NCBI GenBank assembly: GCA_016213305.1
Contig: JACRAV010000361.1
Coordinates: 1 to 11,632, forward strand
Length of the DNA stretch: 11,632 nucleotides
Source of the DNA: Candidatus Zixiibacteriota bacterium
GTDB lineage: Bacteria > Zixibacteria > MSB-5A5 > GN15 > FEB-12
Direction of reading: 5' to 3'
Both the position numbers and the translations under genes were made by a program. The notes beneath the pieces were generated by a model. The model was not told the DNA's origin, ran no database searches, and saw only the letters and a program-made list of their open reading frames with translations. This document shows, in pieces, positions 6,215 to 11,632 of the stretch (the first letter of the stretch is position 1; each line of letters starts with the position of its first letter).

Positions 6215-6963
6215 CTGAACGGGTGGTGGTTGATCTGGATCATCTGACCCGCCGCTTCGGCTCGTTCACGGCGGTGGATCAAATTTCGCTTGAGGTGTAC
6301 GAAGGCGAGATATTCGGTTTTCTGGGGGCCAACGGCGCCGGCAAGACGACGGCGATCCGAATGCTGTGCGGCCTTCTCCTGCCAACTTCGGGTGGCGGCC
6401 ATGTGGCCGGGTTTGACGTGCTCACCCAGTCCGAGCAGATCAAGAAGAGTATCGGGTACATGTCGCAGAAATTTTCGTTGTATGTCGATTTGTCGGCGCG
6501 GCAGAATCTTGAGTTTTACGGAGCGGCGTACAATCTTGATCGCCGCACGCTGGCCGATCAGATCGCCGCTTTGACCCAGCGGTTGAGCTTAGGCGAGTTT
6601 ATCGACCGCCCGGCCGGATCGCTCCCGGTGGGATGGCGTCAGCGACTGGCGCTGGCCGCCGCACTGTTGCACAAGCCGCGTATCCTGTTTTTGGACGAAC
6701 CGACCGGCGGCGTCGATCCGGTTTTCCGCCGAACGTTCTGGGGCCTCCTCTACCAGCTGGCTGAGGAAGGGGTCACCATTTTCGTCACCACTCACTACAT
6801 GGACGAAGCCGAGTATTGCAACCGGATTTCCATCATGCACGCCGGGCGAATAATCGAGATGGGGCGGCCGTTCGACTTGGTGCGCGACCACGGGGCGGCT
6901 AATCTCGAAGACATGTTCATCAACCTGATCCGCGCGCAGGAGACCACCGGTGCAACGCATTAA
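6211..6963 (+). CDS. ABC transporter ATPase, YbhF C-half type
   Basis: The second nucleotide-binding subunit, 250 residues, starting in an ATGA overlap with the first. Walker A is GANGAGKTT at 39-47, Q-loop Gln86 is in MSQKFSLY, Walker B ILFLDE is at 158-163 with Glu163, and the switch His195 is in VTTHYMDEAEYCNR. The signature, however, is LPVGWRQRL (138-146) instead of LSGGQ, close to the LPLGFKQRL that I recall for the C-terminal half of YbhF. It has no long C-terminal extension, but ends in the same LEDMFINLI element. Together with the preceding gene it should make a heterodimer equivalent to the single-chain YbhF. Whether the two subunits pair with each other, rather than each as homodimers, is inferred from order, overlap and complementary motif loss. 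Confidence 0.93.
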   Translation: MTERVVVDLDHLTRRFGSFTAVDQISLEVYEGEIFGFLGANGAGKTTAIRMLCGLLLPTSGGGHVAGFDVLTQSEQIKKSIGYMSQKFSLYVDLSARQNLEFYGAAYNLDRRTLADQIAALTQRLSLGEFIDRPAGSLPVGWRQRLALAAALLHKPRILFLDEPTGGVDPVFRRTFWGLLYQLAEEGVTIFVTTHYMDEAEYCNRISIMHAGRIIEMGRPFDLVRDHGAANLEDMFINLIRAQETTGATH

Positions 6964-8056
6964 ATTCATTGCGCGAAAGGAACTGTACCACATCCTGCGC
7001 GACCCGCGCTCCCTTATGATCGTGTTCGCCATGCCGGTGATGATGACATTCCTGTACGGCTACGCGATCAACATGGATATCGAGCATGTGACGCTGGCGG
7101 TGGTGGATCAGGACAAGACCGCCGATTCGCGCGATCTGGTTTCACGGTTCTACAATTCAGGATATTTCGACCGTCCCGCGGTCGCGCCCGATCTGTCCGA
7201 TATCGAGCAATTATTCCGTTCGGGGCGGGCGGCCGCGGTGCTTATTGTCCGTCCGGGATTCGGCTCGGCTTTGACCCGGCACGAGAAGTTCGATCTGGGG
7301 CTGGTGATTGACGGCGCCGATGCGTCGCTGGGCGCGGCGGTGCAGGCCTACACCACGGCGCTGGTGAATCAATATCAGATTGATAAATTGCCGATCGGCA
7401 CTCACCCGCCCGGCGTGTTTATTTCCCGGCAGGTCCTGTATAACCCCGATCTCAAATCGTCGCATTTCTTTGTCCCCGGCCTGCTGGGGGTGATTCTGAT
7501 GACGATTTCCGCGCTGTTGACCTCGATCACCATCGCCCGTGAAAAGGAAACCGGCACACTCGAACAGTTATTGACCACGCCGGTCACGGCGCGTGAAATC
7601 CTGATCGGCAAGCTGTTGCCGTACGTGGTGATCGCCTTTCTCGACGGCGCGCTGATTGTGACGTTTGCGACGCTTATGTTCGACGTGCCGTTTGTCGGCT
7701 CGCATCTTCTGCTGGTCTTGTTCGGGTTCATTTATGTCGCGACCGCCCTGTCGCTTGGTATTTTGATTTCTTCCGTGACCAAAACCCAGCAGGTTGCGAT
7801 GATGCTCGCGCAGACGACGACGCTGTTGCCGGCGGTCATGCTTTCCGGGTTCATCTTCGCCATTCGCAATATGCCCGTGCCGCTCCAGGCGATCAGTTAC
7901 ATCGTACCGGCGAGATACTTTGTACGGATTATTCGCGGCATCATGCTCAAGGGAGCGAGTATCGAGGTCCTGGCGGCACAGGCGGCGGCGCTGGTGGGAT
8001 TGATGGTTCTGTTCATGTTTCTCGCGGCCCGAAAATTCTCAACGAGGATCGGATAA
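6950..8056 (+). CDS. ABC-2 type permease, YbhS-like
   Basis: A 368-residue inner-membrane subunit of the ABC2_membrane_3 type. It opens with KFIARKELYHILRDPRSLMI, the amphipathic coupling segment of this family, then a first membrane helix (about 20-42, ending FLYGYAINMD). A large extracytoplasmic domain (about 45-170) follows, then five further hydrophobic helices near 176-198, 225-246, 250-275, 286-308 and 340-362. The KETGTLEQLLTTPVTAREIL motif follows the second helix, as in other exporters of drugs or ions. The start is GTG at 6950, 14 nt inside the preceding ATPase gene, with AGGAG upstream. The FLYGYAIN and ExGTLEQL motifs are shared with the next gene, so the two are paralogues forming a heterodimeric channel. 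The substrate cannot be read from the sequence. Confidence 0.92.
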   Translation: MQRIKFIARKELYHILRDPRSLMIVFAMPVMMTFLYGYAINMDIEHVTLAVVDQDKTADSRDLVSRFYNSGYFDRPAVAPDLSDIEQLFRSGRAAAVLIVRPGFGSALTRHEKFDLGLVIDGADASLGAAVQAYTTALVNQYQIDKLPIGTHPPGVFISRQVLYNPDLKSSHFFVPGLLGVILMTISALLTSITIAREKETGTLEQLLTTPVTAREILIGKLLPYVVIAFLDGALIVTFATLMFDVPFVGSHLLLVLFGFIYVATALSLGILISSVTKTQQVAMMLAQTTTLLPAVMLSGFIFAIRNMPVPLQAISYIVPARYFVRIIRGIMLKGASIEVLAAQAAALVGLMVLFMFLAARKFSTRIG

Positions 8057-8061
8057 GCGGT

Positions 8062-9171
8062 ATGCGGTCGTTTATAGGTCTGCTTCGCAAAGAGTATATC
8101 CAGATTTTCCGGGACAAATTCATGCTCCGGCTGATATTCATCATGCCGGTCATGCAGTTGATCGTGCTGGGGTATGCGATCAACACCGATGTCAAACGAA
8201 TTCCGATCGACGTGTACGACTACGATCAGAGCGCCCTCTCCCGCCAGCTGGTGGAGGCGCTCAAGGCGGGGGACTATTTTACGCCCAGCTTCCGCCTGAC
8301 CGCCGACGAAAAGGCCCCGCTCTGGGACCTGGATCACCGGTTCAAGGATGGCCACGCGGACATGGCGCTTATCATCCCGTCCCATTTTTCCGAACGCCTG
8401 ACGCAGAAGGACAGCGTGACAGTCGGACTGGTGGCCGACGGCTCCGACGCCAACGGTGCGCGCTCGGGGATCGGGTATGCCTCGCAGATTGTCCGGTCGT
8501 ATTCCAAACAGGTGACCGGCATGGAGCCGCTCTTTGAAGTGCGCTCCACCTTTCTTTTCAATCCGGAGTCCGAATCGAAATACTTCATGATCCCCGGTGT
8601 GGTGGTCACCTTGCTGACGATGGTCAGCATGATGCTCACGGCCATGGCGATTGTGCGCGAACGCGAGATGGGGACGCTCGAACAGGTGCTGGTGACGCCG
8701 ATTCATCCGGTGGTCCTTTTGATGGGAAAGGTCACGGCTCTGGCGATCCTCTCGATTCTCGAGATGTCGATTGCGCTGGGAATCGGGATGCTCTGGTTCG
8801 GCGTGCCATTTGCGGGATCGTTCCTCTTATTGTTCGCGCTTTCCGGGCTGTACCTGCTGACCACCCTCGGACTGGGAATGTTTTTCTCGACGGTGACCTC
8901 GACCCAGCAACAGGCGATGTTCATGGTCTGGTTTTTCTCGATATTCACCATGCTCACCTCCGGATTTTTCACCCCGATCTCCAATATGCCGAACTGGCTC
9001 CAGCAGGTAACTATCGTGAACCCGATGAGGTATTTCCTGGTTATAGTGAGAGGAATTATTATGAAAGGATCAACCCTCGCCGATTTGTGGCCGAATGTGA
9101 TCGCGCTGATCATATTCGGGATCACGCTGTTTGTCTTTTCGACGCTGAGGTTTCACAAACGGGCGGCGTGA
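8062..9171 (+). CDS. ABC-2 type permease, YbhR-like
   Basis: The second permease, 369 residues, starting 5 bp after the first. It has the same plan: KEYIQIFRDKFMLRLIFIMP at the N terminus, a first helix ending LGYAINTD, a periplasmic domain to about residue 170, then five helices beginning at KYFMIPGVVVTLLTMVSMML. EREMGTLEQVLVTPIHPVVL (about 198-217) is the counterpart of the motif in its partner, and GFFTPISNMPNWLQQVTIVNP is the usual segment before the last helix. It is the last gene of the operon; a strong inverted-repeat element begins 23 bp downstream. The E. coli counterparts YbhS and YbhR are also a paralogous pair encoded in tandem after the ATPase gene. Confidence 0.92.
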   Translation: MRSFIGLLRKEYIQIFRDKFMLRLIFIMPVMQLIVLGYAINTDVKRIPIDVYDYDQSALSRQLVEALKAGDYFTPSFRLTADEKAPLWDLDHRFKDGHADMALIIPSHFSERLTQKDSVTVGLVADGSDANGARSGIGYASQIVRSYSKQVTGMEPLFEVRSTFLFNPESESKYFMIPGVVVTLLTMVSMMLTAMAIVREREMGTLEQVLVTPIHPVVLLMGKVTALAILSILEMSIALGIGMLWFGVPFAGSFLLLFALSGLYLLTTLGLGMFFSTVTSTQQQAMFMVWFFSIFTMLTSGFFTPISNMPNWLQQVTIVNPMRYFLVIVRGIIMKGSTLADLWPNVIALIIFGITLFVFSTLRFHKRAA

Positions 9172-9193
9172 AAGTTGCGGTCGGCCGGGAGGC

Positions 9194-9262
9194 GTACCCC
9201 ACCCAGCGGGTGGGGATTCCTCACGCCCGATTTGGCAAGACCCCACCCGTTGGGTGGGGTAC
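9194..9262. repeat. Nested inverted-repeat element (REP/MITE-like), possible terminator
   Basis: Two GC-rich hairpins lie in tandem. The first is CCCCACCC-AGC-GGGTGGGG (9197-9215). The second is ACCCCACCC-GTT-GGGTGGGGT (9240-9260). The whole is itself an inverted repeat, because 9194-9215 is the reverse complement of 9241-9262 with one mismatch in 22, and the ends are GTAC. The centre (9216-9240) is 25 bp and unpaired. It falls between the last exporter gene and the bcp gene. No T tract follows either hairpin, so termination is not assured; mRNA 3'-end protection or a dispersed repeat are alternatives. Copy number cannot be judged here. Confidence 0.75.
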
Positions 9263-9336
9263 ATTTCGGGACAACACAACGCCGTCGCGCCTGGAAGCAT
9301 GACGGCACGAATGACCAGTTCAGGAAAGGATATCAG

Positions 9337-9816
9337 ATGAGCGGCATTGTAAGCGTTGGCGTTCCCGCCCCGGGGTTTGCCCTGCCCGATCAGAATGACC
9401 ACACGGTCAAGCTGGCCGATTACAAAGGGAAGTGGGTGATTTTGTACTTTTACCCCAAGGATGACACACCCGGATGCACCACCGAGGCGTGTGAGTTCAC
9501 CGACGGCCTCAAATCGCTTGAAAAGCTGAATGCGGTGGTGCTCGGCGTCAGCGCCGACTCGACCGAAAGCCACCGGAAGTTCATCAAGAAGCACAGCTTG
9601 AAAGTCACGCTGTTGAGCGATGTCGATCATGCCATGATGGAGAAATACGGCGTCTGGCAACTCAAGAAGAATTACGGCAAGGAATCGATGGGGATTGTGC
9701 GGACGACCTATCTGATTGACCCGGACGGCAAGGTGGCGAGAGTCTGGGAAAAAGTGTCGGCCGCGGGTCATGCCGAAGTGGTGAAAGCGGCGCTGGCGGA
9801 ACTGAAGAAAAAGTAG
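9337..9816 (+). CDS. bcp: Bcp-type thiol peroxidase (peroxiredoxin)
   Basis: A 159-residue peroxiredoxin of the AhpC/TSA superfamily, Bcp/PrxQ branch, which reduces hydrogen peroxide and organic hydroperoxides in the cytoplasm using thioredoxin. The active-site segment FYPKDDTPGCTTEACEF (38-54) holds the conserved Pro40 and Thr44, the peroxidatic Cys47 and, five residues later, the resolving Cys52, the spacing diagnostic of atypical 2-Cys Bcp enzymes. Arg122 in GIVRTTYLIDPDGKV completes the catalytic set. The start at 9337 follows AGGAAAGG; the longer open frame back to 9175 runs through the inverted-repeat element and is not coding. It is followed 7 bp later by the epimerase gene, so the two probably share a transcript. 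Confidence 0.95.
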   Translation: MSGIVSVGVPAPGFALPDQNDHTVKLADYKGKWVILYFYPKDDTPGCTTEACEFTDGLKSLEKLNAVVLGVSADSTESHRKFIKKHSLKVTLLSDVDHAMMEKYGVWQLKKNYGKESMGIVRTTYLIDPDGKVARVWEKVSAAGHAEVVKAALAELKKK

Positions 9817-9823
9817 AACCGCC

Positions 9824-10708
9824 ATGCGAATACTCGTTTCCGGTTCCAGCGGGTTTATCGGGTCGGCCCTTGTGCCATATCTGACCGGTCATGGACATGC
9901 TGTCTCCCGGCTGGTTCGAAAGAAGGAACGCGACAACGATATCGTCTGGGACCCGGATCGTGACTTGCTTGATTCCCGGTCGCTGGACGGATTCGACGCC
10001 GTGATTCATCTGGGCGGAGTGAATATTGCCGCGCGACGGTGGACCACCTCGTTCAAACGGGCAATCTGGGACAGCCGAATTCGTAGCACCGAATTGCTGG
10101 TGAACCGCGTTCTGGCTGTCCCCCGCCGACCACAGGTGTTTATTTGCATGTCGGCGGTCGGGTACTACGGCGATCGCGGGAATGAAGTACTCACCGAGTC
10201 GTCTTCCCCCGGAAATGACTTTATGGCGCAGTTGTGTGTCGCGTGGGAGAAGGCGACCCAACCATTGGCGGCAAGAGGGGTGCGGGTGGTGAATCTTCGT
10301 ACCGGCCTTGTCCTTTCGGCCAAAGGGGGCGCGCTCAAGAAGATGCTTTTGCCGTTCAAGCTTGGTTTAGGTGGGCGGCTGGGCTCCGGCAATCAATACT
10401 GGAGCTGGATCGCGCTTGATGACTTTGTCGCTGGGGTTCAATTTATCCTGGGCAATTCGTCGGTGGCCGGACCGGTCAATATGGTGGCGCCGAATCCGGT
10501 GACCAATCGTGAATTTGCGCGGATTCTGGGTGAAGCGTTGCACAGGCCGGCCGTTTTCCCCCTGCCGGCGCCGGTTATTCGGATCGTATTCGGAGAAATG
10601 GGGGATTCGTTGTTTCTAACCGGGCAAAGGGTGACGCCCAAGACGCTGGAGCGGTCGGGATTTCAGCATCTGTATCCCACTCTGGATGCCGCTTTTGGGC
10701 GGGTCTGA
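9824..10708 (+). CDS. NAD-dependent epimerase/dehydratase, TIGR01777 (YfcH) family
   Basis: A 294-residue extended short-chain dehydrogenase. The N-terminal Rossmann motif is GSSGFIG at 7-13, followed by HLGGVNIAARRW (62-73; most relatives have HLAGENI). The family tag SAVGYYGDRG is at 110-119, and the loop with YWSWIALDD at 192-200 precedes the C-terminal DUF1731 region, ending GQRVTPKTLERSGF (267-280). Length equals the usual 295-300. The family binds NADP(H) but the physiological reaction is generally unknown, so no substrate is proposed. It starts 7 bp after bcp with no strong ribosome binding site, suggesting translational coupling. Pairing with a peroxiredoxin may be incidental. Confidence 0.92.
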   Translation: MRILVSGSSGFIGSALVPYLTGHGHAVSRLVRKKERDNDIVWDPDRDLLDSRSLDGFDAVIHLGGVNIAARRWTTSFKRAIWDSRIRSTELLVNRVLAVPRRPQVFICMSAVGYYGDRGNEVLTESSSPGNDFMAQLCVAWEKATQPLAARGVRVVNLRTGLVLSAKGGALKKMLLPFKLGLGGRLGSGNQYWSWIALDDFVAGVQFILGNSSVAGPVNMVAPNPVTNREFARILGEALHRPAVFPLPAPVIRIVFGEMGDSLFLTGQRVTPKTLERSGFQHLYPTLDAAFGRV

Positions 10709-10744
10709 CTGCCCACTACCTTTCGTTTCCCATCGCCTCCCCCC

Positions 10745-10773
10745 TTGACGGCTATCGGGGGGTGATGTATCTT
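10745..10773 (+). promoter_or_regulatory. Sigma70-like promoter for the beta-barrel gene
   Basis: TTGACG (10745-10750), a 17-bp spacer and TATCTT (10768-10773) precede the ATG at 10808 by 34 bp. The spacing is ideal and there are 5 of 6 and 4 of 6 consensus matches. It separates the next gene from the bcp-epimerase unit. Confidence 0.55.
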
Positions 10774-10807
10774 TTAGTCAACATTCCCTTTTGATTCTGG
10801 AGATGTC

Positions 10808-11632
10808 ATGCTAAAACAACTGGCAATCGTTTTTGTAATGCTTCTTTTGGCGGGGTCGGTCTTCGGCGGCTCCGGCACCGTCACGCTCAAGAACGGCAAA
10901 GAATACAAAGGCGTCGCCTACTCGGTTGACACTACCGACGACGTGCTGATTATCGAGCAGGGCGGCTGGATACAGAAGATTCTTCCTGAGAGGATCGAGC
11001 GGGTGATTGACAGCGACGGCCGCGACGTGACTACTGAGATTCTCGCCGCACTGAGATATCAGCCGTCCATTGAGTCCCCGACGCCCGCCACTCCGGAAGT
11101 GAAACCGGCTCCGCAGGTGACGGCGTCAACCCCGCTATCCGATAATTCCCGCCAACGGTATCGACGGCACCGTATCGGCAAACCATTTGACGTTGCCTTC
11201 GGCGTGAGAGGAAACTACACCGTTCCCTTTGGCGATTATTACGAGGGGTTTACGTCGGGACTTGGCTTCGAAGGCGACCTCCGGATTCAGGTGAGCGATG
11301 AAATGGCGCTGATGTTTCTGGTGTCCAGATCGGGCATGAAGGTGGGAGAGATGCCTCCCCTTTACCCCATCTGGCCGTACGTGCTCGACCGGATTGATCT
11401 TTCCATGTCGGCGATGCGATACTATGTTGGGCTGATGCAAACGGGGCGGACGGGGAGTCGTCGCGACACACCCGATCTCTGGTATGTCTATTTTGCGATC
11501 GGCGCGGTGGCTCACCGCGCCAAAGCCACGATATATGCGCATGACTTTAACACGCTCCAGCCATATATCTTCGTCGCCGAGCCGACCACCGACACCCGTT
11601 TTGGCAATCTGTTTGGCGCCGGGTATATCATC
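10808..11632 (+). CDS. Secreted protein with N-terminal beta domain and probable outer-membrane beta-barrel (partial)
   Basis: The frame is open from the ATG at 10808 to the window end (275 codons), so the C terminus is missing. GGAG lies 8 bp before the start. Residues 1-20 are a signal peptide (MLKQLAIVFVMLLLAGSVFG). Residues 22-80 form a small beta-rich unit, GTVTLKNGKEYKGVAYSV then IIEQGGWIQKILPERIERV, resembling short repeats seen in secreted proteins where a strand pair is followed by an I-P-x-x-x-I-x-x-I segment. A Pro/Thr-rich linker (about 86-112) and a basic stretch RQRYRRHR (115-122) follow. From about 126 the pattern alternates hydrophobic and polar residues with many Gly, Tyr and Phe (FDVAFGVRGNYTVPFGDYYE; WYVYFAIGAVAH), as in OmpW/OmpA-like barrels. 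No specific family is recognised. Function is unknown; structural or porin-like roles are guesses. Confidence 0.75.
   Translation, partial: MLKQLAIVFVMLLLAGSVFGGSGTVTLKNGKEYKGVAYSVDTTDDVLIIEQGGWIQKILPERIERVIDSDGRDVTTEILAALRYQPSIESPTPATPEVKPAPQVTASTPLSDNSRQRYRRHRIGKPFDVAFGVRGNYTVPFGDYYEGFTSGLGFEGDLRIQVSDEMALMFLVSRSGMKVGEMPPLYPIWPYVLDRIDLSMSAMRYYVGLMQTGRTGSRRDTPDLWYVYFAIGAVAHRAKATIYAHDFNTLQPYIFVAEPTTDTRFGNLFGAGYII

Noticed and set aside
7897..8706. 269-codon open frame on the minus strand
   Set aside because: Lies antisense to the two permease genes, is rich in His/Arg with no domain or ribosome binding site, and the plus-strand proteins have clear family motifs.
9194..9262. CRISPR-like repeat pair
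   Set aside because: The two hairpins are inverted, only two units exist, and the 25-bp centre is not a spacer between direct repeats.
9175..9336. N-terminal extension of Bcp and a 71-codon frame over the repeat
   Set aside because: The translated text (PTQRVG...) merely decodes the GC-rich inverted repeat; the ribosome binding site and family alignment place the start at 9337.
9070..9825. 251-codon open frame on the minus strand
   Set aside because: Antisense to bcp and passes through the inverted-repeat element; the composition is that of a shadow frame of a GC-rich gene.

Overview
The window looks like chromosomal DNA of an uncultivated Gram-negative bacterium. It is moderately GC-rich (visually somewhat above 50%), has short intergenic gaps and AGGA-type ribosome binding sites, and encodes several outer-membrane or lipoprotein products (a TolC-type channel, two lipobox proteins, a probable beta-barrel). 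The general style, including a compact GC-rich inverted-repeat element between genes, would fit the FCB side of the tree (for example Zixibacteria-like lineages). That placement is an impression, not something the sequence proves. No tRNA, rRNA, CRISPR array, transposase or phage gene was seen.

Layout. At the left edge, on the minus strand, are the first ~45 codons of a SET-domain protein (1-137), with a promoter overlapped by a 20-bp palindrome. Next, also on the minus strand, is a non-hydrolysing UDP-GlcNAc 2-epimerase (wecB type, to 1381). Divergent from it, on the plus strand, are a small lipoprotein (1595-2005) and a YciI-like protein (2037-2336).

The core of the window is a seven-gene plus-strand operon, 2476-9171: a TetR regulator, a TolC-family outer-membrane channel, a lipoprotein HlyD-type adaptor, two separate ABC ATPases and two ABC-2 permeases. 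Gaps are 5 bp or less, and three junctions overlap. Protein order and motifs match the E. coli CecR(YbiH)-YbhG-YbhF-YbhS-YbhR system, with the double ATPase YbhF split into two genes and an outer-membrane factor added. It therefore appears to encode a complete envelope-spanning efflux machine with its own repressor. A 16-bp inverted repeat directly after the likely -10 box is a good candidate for the TetR operator. The two ATPases have complementary defects: the first lacks the switch histidine and the second has a degraded signature motif. This predicts one canonical and one degenerate ATP site per heterodimer.

After the operon lies a 69-bp nested inverted repeat (9194-9262) that resembles a REP/MITE-type element or a compound hairpin. 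It is followed by a Bcp peroxiredoxin (9337-9816) and a TIGR01777/YfcH-type NAD-dependent epimerase (9824-10708). The right edge holds a good sigma70-like promoter and the first 275 codons of a secreted protein with a small N-terminal beta-rich domain, a proline-rich linker and a probable outer-membrane beta-barrel (10808 to the window end).
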